This document shows positions 8,259 to 16,848 of a DNA stretch of 64,000 nt, piece by piece; position 1 is the stretch's first letter, and every line of letters begins with the position of its first letter. The stretch comes from Microtetraspora fusca. GTDB lineage: Bacteria; Actinomycetota; Actinomycetes; Streptosporangiales; Streptosporangiaceae. Both the position numbers and the translations under genes were made by a program. Location: assembly GCF_001570365.1 (NCBI RefSeq), contig NZ_BBYK01000074.1:1-64000 (forward strand), read 5' to 3'. The notes under the pieces were generated by a model. It did no database searches and had not been told where the DNA came from. It worked only from the letters and a program-made list of their open reading frames with translations.

Positions 8259-9214
8259 GACGCGCTCCTTCGGAGGCGGACCCTGGGGTCGGCGGCGGCG
8301 TAGAGCACGTCGGCCAACAGTGCGCCGAGCACGGTCGCGACCGAAATGATCAGGGTGACCCCGAGCAGGATCGGGAAGTCACGCTTGAGGGCGGCCTGCC
8401 AGAACAGCTGGCCCATGCCGGGGAAGTTGAACAACGACTCCACGACCAGAGCGCCGCTGAACAGCGCGGGCAGGTACATCCCGAGCAGCGTGATGACGGG
8501 GAACAGGCCGTTGCGCAGGGTGTGCTGGACGACGACACGTCGCTCCGACAGCCCCTTGCTGCGCGCGGTGCGCACGTAGTTCTCGTTGAGGTTGTCGACC
8601 ATGGACGAGCGTACGTACCGCGAGTAGACGGCGACGGTCACGACGGCGAGCGTGACGGTGGGGAGGACGAGGCCGGCCGGGTCGGCGAGCACCTCCCCAA
8701 GGGTGAACCCCTGCGGTGCCTCCGGCGGCAGGATCGGCCAGACCTGCGAGAAAAGGATGATCATCATCAGGCCAAGGAAGAAGATCGGCGTGGCGTAGGC
8801 CAGCAGCGACAAGGAGGTGATGGTGTAGTCGGGCCACCGGTTGCGACGCGTGGCCTGGACGACTCCGAGCGGGATGGCCACGACGATGGCCAGCAGTGTC
8901 GACAGCAGCGACAGCACCATGGTCTTGGGCAGCCGCTGGCCGATGGCTTCGGTGACGGACTGGTTCAGCTGGAACGAGTAGCCGAGGTCGCCGTGCAGCA
9001 GGCGCTGCACGTACATCACGTACTGCTGGATCCAGGGTCGGTCGTAGCCCATCTCGTGGTCGAAGGCCGCCAGCTGCTCAAGCGTCGCCTCCTTGCCCAG
9101 CGTGGCCCGGGCCGCGCCCCCCGGCAGCAGGTGCAGGATGACGAACGTGATGATCGTGACGAGCACCACGATGACGAGGGCTTGGCCCAGGCGGACGATG
9201 AGATACCGGGCCAC
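8255..9214 (-). CDS. ABC transporter permease, DppB type
   Basis: A 319-residue permease. The N-terminus MARYLIVRLGQALVIVVLVT leading into a membrane segment, the large periplasmic loop (residues 30-95) and the coupling loop VRTARSKGLSERRVVVQHTLRNG mark it as the DppB/OppB partner. It starts with GTG, preceded by AAAGGAGGGG. That ribosome site lies within a possible RNA hairpin in the 69-base gap after the binding-protein gene, so expression relative to the binding protein may be tuned there. It heterodimerises with the DppC-type permease encoded next. Confidence 0.93.
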   Translation of the reverse strand: MARYLIVRLGQALVIVVLVTIITFVILHLLPGGAARATLGKEATLEQLAAFDHEMGYDRPWIQQYVMYVQRLLHGDLGYSFQLNQSVTEAIGQRLPKTMVLSLLSTLLAIVVAIPLGVVQATRRNRWPDYTITSLSLLAYATPIFFLGLMMIILFSQVWPILPPEAPQGFTLGEVLADPAGLVLPTVTLAVVTVAVYSRYVRSSMVDNLNENYVRTARSKGLSERRVVVQHTLRNGLFPVITLLGMYLPALFSGALVVESLFNFPGMGQLFWQAALKRDFPILLGVTLIISVATVLGALLADVLYAAADPRVRLRRSAS

Positions 9215-9233
9215 GTGGCCCCTCCTTTTCGAG

Positions 9234-9270
9234 GGGCTCCGGTGGCGTCGTCAGGGTGCCACCGGAGCCC
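9234..9270 (-). promoter_or_regulatory. Intercistronic hairpin between binding protein and permease genes
   Basis: A perfect 13-base-pair stem (GGGCTCCGGTGGC / GCCACCGGAGCCC, 11-base loop) lies in the gap after the substrate-binding gene. Immediately after it in the transcript, CCCCTC and GAGGGG can pair around GAAAAG and would mask the AAAGGAGGGG ribosome site of the permease. The two stems share three C residues, so they partly exclude each other. The likely roles are protection of the binding-protein mRNA and lower expression of the membrane subunits. Confidence 0.55.
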
Positions 9271-9283
9271 GACGGTCGGTGTC

Positions 9284-11089
9284 TCAGCTCTTCCAGGACC
9301 AGTCCTGGAAGAACATGTTGTTCAGCGGGTCCTGCACGACCCCCTGCAGATCCGACCTGTACGCCGAGATCTGGTAGACGGGGTTCGGCATCCACAGCAC
9401 CGGCAGGTCCTTGGCCAGGAAGTCGTTGTAGGCCTTGAGCGTGCTCTCGTCGCCGGAGAACTGCGTCGCCTCGATGAGCTTGTCGGCCTCGGGGTTGCTG
9501 TAGCTGCCGAGGTTGACCGGCGCGCCGGTGGCGAAGAGCCGCTCACCGCTGGCGAAGGCCGGGTAGTACCAGCTGCCCTGGGAGCCGAAGAAGGACATGT
9601 CCCACGTGCAGCTCGCCTCCGACGGCTTGCACGCCGGAGTCACCGCGACCGAGTCGGGCACCTCCTTGATGGTGAGCTGGATGCCGACCTTGGCCATCTG
9701 CGACTTGATCTCGGCGAACATCTTCGTCGTCGCGGCGAAGCCGGTCTGGCTGGTGACCGTCAGGCGCAGCGGAGCACCGGCGGCGATGCCCTCCCCACAC
9801 TGGTCCGCACCGGTGCCTGGCTTCTGGCAGGTGGTCTCCCCGTCCGGGACCACCTTCCACCCGTGGCTTTCCAGCAGTTCCTTGGCCTTGGCGGGGTCGA
9901 ACGCGTAGACACACCCGTCGCCGGCCTCACCGGTCCCCGGCTTGGGCGGCACGGGACCACACGTCGGCGCGGCCGTGCCGGACCAGATGACCTTGCTGAT
10001 CGTCGGCTGGTCGATGAGCATCTGCATCGCCTGGCGCAGGTACAGCTGCTTGAACAGCGGCCCGGACGTGGGGTTGTTGTAGTTCAGCTGCAGATAGGTG
10101 ATGGACCACCCGTACCAGGGCGAGATCGTGTAGCCCTTGGACTCGAGGTACTGCTGCTGCGACAGGTTGCCCGGGGGGACGTACCCGTAGTCGATCTCAC
10201 CGGCGCGCAGCACGTTGAACTGGGAGTCGTCACTGGTGAAGGGCCGCAACACCACCGTGGACACCTTCGGCTTGTCGCCGCCGGAGTAGCTCTTCTGCGC
10301 GGTGAAGACGACCTCGCCGTTCGGTACGTACTTCTCCAGCTTCCACGCGCCGCTGTTGACCTTCCACAGCTCGTTGGTCGCGTAGGTCTTGGGATCCTTC
10401 GACGCCGCGGTGAGGAAGTCGAAGACCTTGCCGGCGCCGGCCGAGGTGCCGGAGAGGTCGCTCACGCTCGCCGTCGCGGAGTCCTTGTCCCACGCGTGCT
10501 GCGGGAGCGGCACGATGCGGTTGAGCTGGTTCCCCACGAACCACGCGGTGTTGTAGACCTTCGTCGTCGTCAGCGAGAAGGTCTTCTCGTCCTTGACGGT
10601 GAACTCGGCGATGTTGTCGGGGAAGCCGCCGGCCCGGTAGGACGCCCACTTGTCCTTGTTCGCGCTGACGAGGTCGTACCAGAACCGCACATCGCGGGTG
10701 GTGATCGGCTTACCGTCCGACCACGTGTTGTCCTTCAGGGTGATCGTCAGGGTCTTGCCGCCGTTGCTCACCTCGGGCGGGTCGGCCATCGAGCGCCCGG
10801 GGTCGATGTTGTACTTCGCCGAGCCGTCCAGCTGGTACTCGTACAGGTGGCGGTACTGCGCCCCGCTGAAAATGGCGTTCTCACCCTGGGTGAATCCTGG
10901 CGCCGAGATCGGCAGGATCCAGTTGGGCGTGCGAAGGGCGACGGTCACCGAGTCCTTGCCCTGACTCCCACTTTGAGCGCCCTTCGGTGAACCGGCGCCG
11001 CCGCAGGCGGCCAGGCCCAGCCCGATGACGATCGCGCCGGCGGTGACCGCGGTGCCGCGGAGTGCGCGCCGGTGGAATCTACTCCTCAT
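9284..11089 (-). CDS. ABC transporter substrate-binding lipoprotein (family 5, peptide type)
   Basis: A 601-residue extracellular solute-binding protein. The signal peptide (MRSRFHRRALRG, then a hydrophobic core) ends in the lipobox LAAC with the lipidated Cys at residue 29. The mature part has family-5 hallmarks: LKDNTWSDGKPITTRDVRFW near 140, and a C-terminal half with YLRQAMQMLIDQPTISK. The start at 11089 has AGGAGACC upstream and gives a normal lipoprotein signal; longer forms do not. It is the first gene of the ABC operon and is divergent from the ROK regulator, with which it shares an AT-rich control region. The ligand is presumably a peptide or peptide-like compound. Confidence 0.93.
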   Translation of the reverse strand: MRSRFHRRALRGTAVTAGAIVIGLGLAACGGAGSPKGAQSGSQGKDSVTVALRTPNWILPISAPGFTQGENAIFSGAQYRHLYEYQLDGSAKYNIDPGRSMADPPEVSNGGKTLTITLKDNTWSDGKPITTRDVRFWYDLVSANKDKWASYRAGGFPDNIAEFTVKDEKTFSLTTTKVYNTAWFVGNQLNRIVPLPQHAWDKDSATASVSDLSGTSAGAGKVFDFLTAASKDPKTYATNELWKVNSGAWKLEKYVPNGEVVFTAQKSYSGGDKPKVSTVVLRPFTSDDSQFNVLRAGEIDYGYVPPGNLSQQQYLESKGYTISPWYGWSITYLQLNYNNPTSGPLFKQLYLRQAMQMLIDQPTISKVIWSGTAAPTCGPVPPKPGTGEAGDGCVYAFDPAKAKELLESHGWKVVPDGETTCQKPGTGADQCGEGIAAGAPLRLTVTSQTGFAATTKMFAEIKSQMAKVGIQLTIKEVPDSVAVTPACKPSEASCTWDMSFFGSQGSWYYPAFASGERLFATGAPVNLGSYSNPEADKLIEATQFSGDESTLKAYNDFLAKDLPVLWMPNPVYQISAYRSDLQGVVQDPLNNMFFQDWSWKS

Positions 11090-11243
11090 GGGTCTCCTCG
11101 CTTGATGTGCACGTGACCGGGCACGCCGGGGGATGCCTCGCTCGGCTGTCTCAAGCGTTGGGGGCCGGGGAGCGGTGTCCCGTCGCCTGGTCATCTTCGA
11201 GCGATGGTTCGCAGAATGTATTACGCACGATGTAGGTAGTCAA

Positions 11244-11282
11244 CGAAAATAAGTGGACTTGTTTCGCCCATTTATTTCGGGC
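11244..11282. promoter_or_regulatory. AT-rich dyad in the ABC / ROK divergent control region
   Basis: CGAAAATAAGTGG at 11244 is echoed in inverted orientation by CCCATTTATTTCG at 11267-11279 (9 of 13 positions). An inner dyad (CGAAA...TTTCG, with AAGT...ACTT inside) spans 11244-11266. ROK-family repressors bind AT-rich dyads of this kind. The site lies 155-206 bases from both gene starts in an otherwise GC-rich region. Confidence 0.4.
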
Positions 11283-11393
11283 ACGATGGAAGTGGCTGAA
11301 GATCTTTCGATGCCGTACGCCTGGTCCATGATTGGGGACCGCGGCGGCCCTGCGGTGGGCAGCGCCGGAAGACCAGCCACGAGAAGGAGAGGC

Positions 11394-12542
11394 ATGTCGG
11401 ACCCGTCGATCTCCGCCAGCTTGCGCGAGCAGACCCTCAACCTGCTGGCCAGTGGGGAGGCCACCTCCCGCGCCGACCTCGTCGAGGCGTTGCGGGTCGC
11501 CCCCTCGACGGTCTCCGGGCTGGTCCGGCGCTTGCTGGACGAGGGCGTCATCCTGGAGGAGGGCGTGGGCCGCTCCACAGGGGGACGACGGCCGCGGATC
11601 CTGCGGCTGCGTGAGACCGACGGTGTCTTCGGCGTCTCCGAGCTGGGCGGCCGGCATGCCCGCATCGGCCTGTCCTCGCTCGACGGACGACTGCTCGCGG
11701 CCGAAGAGGTCGCCATCGACATCGCCGCCGGACCCAAGGAGGTCTTCGACGTGATCGCCCAGGCGTTCACGCGGATCCGCGCGGCGGAAGCCCCTGGTCA
11801 GGCGTTGCTCGGGGTCGGCGTGGCCCTCCCGGGCCCGGTCCGGTTCCCGAGCGGCCGGCTGGTCGGCCCCGCCCGGATGCCCGGCTGGAGCGGCGTCGAC
11901 GCGCAGGCCGACCTCAAGGAACGCTTCGACGTGCCCGTGGTCGTCGAGAACGACGCCAAGGCCGCCGCGATCGGTGAGCACATCACCCGCGGCCGGGACA
12001 CCGGTGACATGATCTACGTGAAGGCCGGCACCGGCATCGGCGGGTGCCTGGTCAGCGGCGGTCAGGTCTACCGCGGCAGCCGCGGTCTCAGCGGCGACCT
12101 CACCCACGGGCGGGTGGTGGACAGCGGTGAGCGCCACTGCTCGTGCGGCAGGCGCGGCTGCCTGGAAACCGTCGCGAGCGGCGCCGCCCTGGTCCAGCAG
12201 CTGAAGGAGCAGGGCCTGTCGGTGGCCACGACCCGTGACGTCATCGCCGCCGCCGTGGACGCCGACCCCGCTGTGGTGACGATGGTGCGCCGCGCCGGCG
12301 GGCTGCTCGGGGTGGCACTGTCCGGCCTGGTCAACTTCCTCAACCCCGACGCGGTCGTCATCGGTGGAGCGCTCTCCAGTCTCGACGTCTACATGGCGGC
12401 GGCCCGAGGAGTGCTCTACGAGTGCTGCCTGCCGTCCATGACCCAGTCTCTGTCCATCGAGGCCAGCGTCGCGGGCCCGGATGCGGCCCTTGTCGGCCTC
12501 GGGCATCTGGCGCGCGCGGTGGCCGATGTCCGGCTTTCCTGA
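11394..12542 (+). CDS. ROK-family transcriptional regulator
   Basis: A 382-residue repressor. The N-terminal winged helix-turn-helix spans about residues 8-60 (LLASGEATSRADLVEALRVA, then PSTVSGLVRRLLDEGVI). It is followed by a ROK sugar-kinase-like domain with the GIGGCLVSGG loop and the zinc-binding cluster HCSCGRRGCLE (about residues 243-253). The first ATP-binding DxGGT motif of true kinases is degraded here (SELGGRHAR), fitting a regulator. The start at 11394 has GAAGGAGAGG upstream. It is divergent from the ABC operon and 13 bases from the M81 peptidase gene. I infer that it represses the ABC operon and its own operon until a sugar-like inducer binds. Confidence 0.9.
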   Translation: MSDPSISASLREQTLNLLASGEATSRADLVEALRVAPSTVSGLVRRLLDEGVILEEGVGRSTGGRRPRILRLRETDGVFGVSELGGRHARIGLSSLDGRLLAAEEVAIDIAAGPKEVFDVIAQAFTRIRAAEAPGQALLGVGVALPGPVRFPSGRLVGPARMPGWSGVDAQADLKERFDVPVVVENDAKAAAIGEHITRGRDTGDMIYVKAGTGIGGCLVSGGQVYRGSRGLSGDLTHGRVVDSGERHCSCGRRGCLETVASGAALVQQLKEQGLSVATTRDVIAAAVDADPAVVTMVRRAGGLLGVALSGLVNFLNPDAVVIGGALSSLDVYMAAARGVLYECCLPSMTQSLSIEASVAGPDAALVGLGHLARAVADVRLS

Positions 12543-12555
12543 GGAGGCCCCGTCA

Positions 12556-14025
12556 GTGCCCCGTTCCCTCCGCATCGCCATCGGTGGCATACACATCGAG
12601 TCCAGTACCTTCTCGCCCCACCTGAGCACCGCCGACGACTTCCACGTCACCCGCGGTGACGCGTTGCTGGCGCGCTATGACTGGCTCTCGCCCGCCCGGC
12701 CCTGGGCCGGAGACGTCGAGTGGGTGCCCCTCGTGCACGCACGAGCGCTCCCGGGCGGCGTGGTCGACCCCGCCGCCTACGACGCCTGGTCGGCGGAGAT
12801 CCTGGACAGGCTGGCCGAGGCAGGCCCGGTGGACGGCGTCCTGCTCGACATTCACGGCGCGATGAGCGTCGTCGGGCGGGAGGACGCCGAGGGTGACCTC
12901 GTCACCGCCATCCGGACGCTGATCGGGCCGGAGCCGTACATCTCCGCCGCCATGGACCTGCACGGCAACGTCTCACACGTCCTGTTCGAGGGCTGCGACC
13001 TGCTCACCTGCTACCGCACCGCGCCCCATGTCGACGTGTGGGAGACCCGCGAGCGCGCGGCGCGCAACCTCGTGGACGCGCTGCGCCGCGGACAGCGCCC
13101 GCACAAGGCGCTCGTACACGTGCCGATCCTCCTGCCCGGCGAGATGACCAGCACCCGGACCGAACCGGCCCGGGGGCTGTACGCCGGCATCCCCGAGATC
13201 GAAGCCCGGGAAGGGGTGATCGACGCAGCGGTCTGGATCGGTTTCGCCTGGGCCGACCAGCCCCGCTGCCGCGGAGCGGTGGTCGTGACGGGCACCGACG
13301 CCGCCGCCGTGGAGAAGGCGGCCGGGCAGCTCGGTGAGCACTTCTGGTCGGTGCGCGAGGAGTTCGCGTTCGTCGCCCCGACCGGCTCGATGGACGAGTG
13401 CCTCGACGTCGCGCTCGCCACGGCGGCAGACCCCTCCCGCCGCCCGTTCTTCATCAGCGACTCCGGAGACAACCCGGGCGCCGGCGGCGCCGACGACGTC
13501 ACCTTCGCCCTTGAGCGGATGCTGGCCCGCCCGCGGATCCGCGACGGCTCCCTCCGGGCGGTGTACGCCTCGCTGGTCGATCCGGAGGCCGTGGCGCAGG
13601 TCGCCGACCAGCCGCTCGGCTCACCGGTTCGGGTACGCGTCGGCGGCCGGATCGACCAGCGGGACCCGGGCCCGCTCCAGCTCGACGGCGTCCTGGAGGC
13701 GGTCGCCGAGGACCCCGCCGGTGGGCGGTGCGCGAGCGTGCGAGTGGGCGGGCTCAGCGTGTTCGTCACGTCCCGTCGCATGCAGTACGCCGAGCTGGCC
13801 TCCTACGCCCGTCTCGGCATCGCGGTCGGCGACATGGATCTCGTCGTCGTGAAGATCGGCTATCTCGAACCCGAGTTGTTCGACGCGGCGGGAGACTGGC
13901 TGCTCGCGCTGACGCCGGGCGGCGTCGATCAAGACCTCGGGCGTCTGCCGTACCGGCGTCTGGTGCGACCGGTGTTCCCTCTGGACCGTGACTTCGCCGC
14001 GGACCTCACTGTGGTGACCCGGTGA
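12556..14025 (+). CDS. M81 family metallopeptidase (MlrC-like)
   Basis: A 489-residue protein of the M81/MlrC family, named for the enzyme that cleaves linearised microcystin to smaller peptides. The family begins with the conserved GGIHIESSTFSPH (residues 10-22). Likely metal ligands lie in LLDIHGAM (97-103), AMDLHGNVS (132-140) and CYRTAPHVDVWET (152-164), and the family signature DNPGAGG sits near 304. I chose the GTG at 12556 because GAGGAGG lies just upstream; an ATG at 12526 overlaps the ROK regulator gene. Together with the peptide-type ABC importer and two ROK proteins it suggests intracellular hydrolysis of an imported peptide or amide. The substrate is unknown. A paralogue lies at 47703-49181. 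Confidence 0.9.
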   Translation: MPRSLRIAIGGIHIESSTFSPHLSTADDFHVTRGDALLARYDWLSPARPWAGDVEWVPLVHARALPGGVVDPAAYDAWSAEILDRLAEAGPVDGVLLDIHGAMSVVGREDAEGDLVTAIRTLIGPEPYISAAMDLHGNVSHVLFEGCDLLTCYRTAPHVDVWETRERAARNLVDALRRGQRPHKALVHVPILLPGEMTSTRTEPARGLYAGIPEIEAREGVIDAAVWIGFAWADQPRCRGAVVVTGTDAAAVEKAAGQLGEHFWSVREEFAFVAPTGSMDECLDVALATAADPSRRPFFISDSGDNPGAGGADDVTFALERMLARPRIRDGSLRAVYASLVDPEAVAQVADQPLGSPVRVRVGGRIDQRDPGPLQLDGVLEAVAEDPAGGRCASVRVGGLSVFVTSRRMQYAELASYARLGIAVGDMDLVVVKIGYLEPELFDAAGDWLLALTPGGVDQDLGRLPYRRLVRPVFPLDRDFAADLTVVTR

Positions 14026-14029
14026 TCGC

Positions 14030-15025
14030 GTGACATATACGGATGTGTCGTCCGCAGGTCCCTGCGTGCTCGCCATGGATGTCGGAGGCACGACGATGAA
14101 AGGGGCGGTGGTCGGCGAGGAGGGCCGGATCCGGCACTCCGTGGTCGTACCGTCGCCTGCGGACTCCGATACGAACCCGGTCGAGACGTTGCGGGAGCTA
14201 TGCCGGCTGCTGTACGACGACGCGCTGGCTCTCGGCGCCATCCCTGCGGGTATCGGGGTGGTCGCGCCGGGGATCGTCGACGAGGCTGCCGGGGTGGTGC
14301 GGTACGCGTCGAACATCAGGTTCCGCGATGTGCCGCTGCGGACGCTCATCCGCGACGACTTCGGGCTGCCGGTCGCGGTCGGCCATGACGTCCGCGCCGC
14401 GGGCGTCGCCGAGGCGGTCGCCGGGGCGGCCCGCGGCCTGGACAACTTCCTGATGTTGCCGTTGGGAACGGGCATCGCCGCCACTGTGATGCTGAACGGT
14501 GAGCCGGTGGCGGGCGCGGAGTGGTCGGCGGGGGAGGTCGGCCACATGCCGGTCCATCCCGGCGGCGAGCCGTGCGCGTGCGGGCAGCGCGGGTGCCTGG
14601 AGGTGTACGCCTCCGCCAGCGGGCTGGCCCGGCGCTACATCCGGCTCGGGGGAACGCCTGGGCTGGACAGCCGGGCCATCGCCGAGGCCACGTGCACCGA
14701 CCCGCTCGCCCGCTCGGTGTGGGACACCGCGACCCACGCGTTGGGGACCGCCTTGGCCACCCTCACCCTCACCCTCGACCCGGCGTGCATCGTTCTCGGC
14801 GGTGGACTGGCCGAGGCCGGCGCGCAGTTGTTCGACCCGGTGCGCGACACATTGCAGTCGGCCCTCGCCTGGCGGACGGCGCCGGCGGTGCTTCCTTCCG
14901 CCTTCGGGGCCCGGGCGGCGCAGGTGGGCGCCGCCATCCTGGCCCGGCGTGCGGCGGGCCTGGCCGTACCGGAGGGCTGGGGCGCGCAGAACCAGGCGGG
15001 TCAGGTGGCCGGGAGCGAGCATTAG
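14030..15025 (+). CDS. ROK-family sugar kinase
   Basis: A 331-residue protein with intact kinase motifs: ATP-phosphate loop MDVGGTTMKGAV (residues 16-27), catalytic region VGHDVRAAG (about 120-128) with the aspartate base, GTGIAATV, and the zinc cluster CACGQRGCLE (about 184-193). It lacks an N-terminal DNA-binding domain, so it is a glucokinase/N-acyl-hexosamine-kinase-type enzyme. GTG starts four bases after the M81 stop. Its presence with a peptidase and a peptide ABC importer hints that the imported compound carries a sugar; that is inference. It could be the third gene of the ROK-regulator operon. Confidence 0.9.
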   Translation: MTYTDVSSAGPCVLAMDVGGTTMKGAVVGEEGRIRHSVVVPSPADSDTNPVETLRELCRLLYDDALALGAIPAGIGVVAPGIVDEAAGVVRYASNIRFRDVPLRTLIRDDFGLPVAVGHDVRAAGVAEAVAGAARGLDNFLMLPLGTGIAATVMLNGEPVAGAEWSAGEVGHMPVHPGGEPCACGQRGCLEVYASASGLARRYIRLGGTPGLDSRAIAEATCTDPLARSVWDTATHALGTALATLTLTLDPACIVLGGGLAEAGAQLFDPVRDTLQSALAWRTAPAVLPSAFGARAAQVGAAILARRAAGLAVPEGWGAQNQAGQVAGSEH

Positions 15026-15457
15026 GGCCGGCTCGCCCTGCCGCCGTTGTCGGAGCACATCCGCTCGGAGGGCGTGGTTCCCACGAAATCACTCCAAAAC
15101 GCCACCGTGGACTTCGGCTCTTGGGCCCGGATGCCGAACCACGTGAACTCCCGGCGGATGTAGTCGGCCAGGTCGAGGCCGTAGAAAACGATGTCGGTCT
15201 GGTGCATCGACAACACCGGATGGCCGAACGTGCCGCGCCCCGCGGGCAGGTAACGGTGGCCGAAGACCGGGACCATCGTCGGTGCTTCGGCCAACCGCCG
15301 CCGGGCCAGGTCGATCGCTTCCGTCATCGCGGCGGGGCGATCGCCCCACTCCTCGTGCCAGTAGGCGTTGTGCTCGACATCGAACAGGACCCCGTCCACG
15401 GGCCAGGCGAGCCGGCCGGCGAGCGCGTCGGGGTCGCCGTCGTGGCAGTGGCATCGG
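15022..15457 (-). pseudogene. C-terminal fragment of a conserved hypothetical protein (SMI1/KNR4-like?)
   Basis: The minus strand encodes WPVDGVLFDVEHNAYWHEEW, then PTMVPVFGHRYLPAGRGTFG, HPVLSMHQTDIVFYGLDLAD and YIRREF. This closely resembles the C-terminal half of actinobacterial proteins often labelled SMI1/KNR4; the family name is from memory and uncertain. No suitable start codon precedes the homologous part, and upstream of about 15457 the frame turns into the antisense of the MarR gene's end. It is thus an N-terminally deleted remnant. Its last codons overlap the ROK kinase stop, and the tail contains a 24-base word that recurs at 5161-5184. Confidence 0.6.
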
Positions 15458-15493
15458 TCCTGAGAGGTGGACCGGCCTGCTGCTCCAGTGTGG

Positions 15494-16000
15494 TCACCAC
15501 GGTGCTTTCCGGTATCCGGGATGGACGCCGGAAGTGAGCCCTTGCTGGGCGGCGATGGCTTCGAGCAGGGCGGTGAGCTGCGCCCGCTGGTCGTCGTCGA
15601 GCGCGGCGCAGATCTCGTCCTCGTGCGCGGTGGCCAGCTCACGCATCTTGCTCATCACAAGCGTGCCTTCCGCGGTCAGGTGCAGCGCGTAGTTGCGCCG
15701 GTCCTGCGGGTTCCGCTGTCGTTCGACCAGCCCTTTGCGCTCCAGGCCGTCGACAAGTGAGACGACCCGGCTCGGCACGACTCCCAGCTCCTCGGCCAGG
15801 GACTGCTGGCTGCGTCCCGGACGGCCGGCGATCATGCGCAGGAGTCCGACATCGGAGGGGAGCACTCCCAGACCGCTGATTCGCTCGGCGAACCGTGTCG
15901 CGGCCTGAGCACCCACCTGAGAGAGCAGGAACGCTGCTCCCCTCGGCCGGGAGCGCGGTTCCGGTCCGCCGTCGTGGCCGGTCTGCTGTTCCGTGGACAT
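15494..16000 (-). CDS. MarR family transcriptional regulator
   Basis: A 168-residue winged-helix repressor. The core DNA-binding part covers about residues 55-125: GRSQQSLAEELGVVPSRVVS, LVDGLERKGLVERQRNPQDR and RNYALHLTAEG, the canonical MarR wing. There is no Shine-Dalgarno, but TACCAT (16008-16013, minus strand) sits seven bases before the ATG, so the mRNA may be leaderless. It is divergent from a four-gene SDR/membrane/SGNH/SDR operon. Direct repeats in the shared gap are candidate operators, so autorepression plus operon control is expected. Confidence 0.92.
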   Translation of the reverse strand: MSTEQQTGHDGGPEPRSRPRGAAFLLSQVGAQAATRFAERISGLGVLPSDVGLLRMIAGRPGRSQQSLAEELGVVPSRVVSLVDGLERKGLVERQRNPQDRRNYALHLTAEGTLVMSKMRELATAHEDEICAALDDDQRAQLTALLEAIAAQQGLTSGVHPGYRKAPW

Positions 16001-16021
16001 GCAAGCGATGGTAGTGGCAGA

Positions 16022-16047
16022 GAATAGTTCTGTGCTATGAATAGTTC
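16022..16047. promoter_or_regulatory. Direct repeats GAATAGTTC, candidate MarR operator
   Basis: GAATAGTTC occurs at 16022-16030 and 16039-16047, a 17-base period, in the short gap between the MarR gene and the SDR operon. The second copy begins a GTTC...GAAC dyad (16044-16059). The repeats cover the expected -35 of the leaderless MarR promoter. Confidence 0.5.
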
Positions 16048-16068
16048 ACTAGACAGAACGGAGTGGAG

Positions 16069-16848
16069 ATGATCAGCGATATGAGCGGCCCGGCGCACCC
16101 CGACCTGGCCGGCAAGGTGGCGCTGGTGACCGGCGGCTCACGGGGAATCGGGGCCGCGACCTGCCATGCCCTGGCGGCGAACGGAGTCAGGGTCGCGGTG
16201 AACGGCCGTGACCGGGCGGCGATCGACGCGGTCGTCGAGAAGATCACGGCTGACGGCGGTACGGCGGTGGCGGCACCCGGTGACGTCACCGATGAGACCG
16301 CGGTGCGAGAAATGCGTGACACGATCGAGCGCGCGCTGGGACCGGTGGAGATCCTCGCGGCGTTCGCCGGAGGCCAGGGCGCCCCCGTGCCGACCGCTCA
16401 GCTCGGATCCGACCGGTGGCGTGCGATCGTCGAGTCCGACCTGACGTCGGTGTTCGTCACGGTGGCCGCGTTCCTGCCCGCCATGATCGAGCGGGGTGGC
16501 GGGAGCGTCATCACCATGGCGTCCACGGCAGGCCGCCAGCCGGGTGGCGCGAACGCCGCCTACGCCGCGGCGAAAGCAGGCGTGGTGATGTTCACCAAGC
16601 ACCTGGCGAACGAGGTCGGCCGGCACGGTGTCCGGGTCAACTGCCTGGCCCCGTCCGCCGTGCTCAACGAACGCATGCAGCGGTTCATGTCCGCGGAGCA
16701 ACTCGAGGAGCTGGCCTCGGCATATCCGCTCGGCCGTATCGGCGAGCCCGGCGACATCGCCCAGGCTGTGCTGTACCTCGCCTCGAACGCCTCGTCCTGG
16801 GTCACGGGGGTCACGCTCGACCTGACCGGTGGGCGGGTGATCGTGTGA
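16069..16848 (+). CDS. SDR family oxidoreductase
   Basis: A 259-residue classical short-chain dehydrogenase/reductase. The NAD(P) loop TGGSRGIG lies at about residues 22-29, the catalytic serine in VITMASTAGR (about 146-155), and YAAAKAG supplies the Tyr-xxx-Lys pair (about 164-170); the C-terminus GVTLDLTGGRVIV is typical. Several starts are possible (GTG 16063, ATG 16069, ATG 16081); 16069 has GGAG at a sensible distance. It is the first gene of a four-gene operon opposite MarR. The substrate cannot be told. Confidence 0.9.
   Translation: MISDMSGPAHPDLAGKVALVTGGSRGIGAATCHALAANGVRVAVNGRDRAAIDAVVEKITADGGTAVAAPGDVTDETAVREMRDTIERALGPVEILAAFAGGQGAPVPTAQLGSDRWRAIVESDLTSVFVTVAAFLPAMIERGGGSVITMASTAGRQPGGANAAYAAAKAGVVMFTKHLANEVGRHGVRVNCLAPSAVLNERMQRFMSAEQLEELASAYPLGRIGEPGDIAQAVLYLASNASSWVTGVTLDLTGGRVIV

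Noticed and set aside
8237-10990. Long plus-strand open frame (about 917 codons) opposite the ABC transporter genes
   Set aside because: It lies antisense to permease and binding-protein genes with full family matches; its His/Arg/Gly/Asp-rich translation is the usual antisense artefact of high-GC coding DNA.
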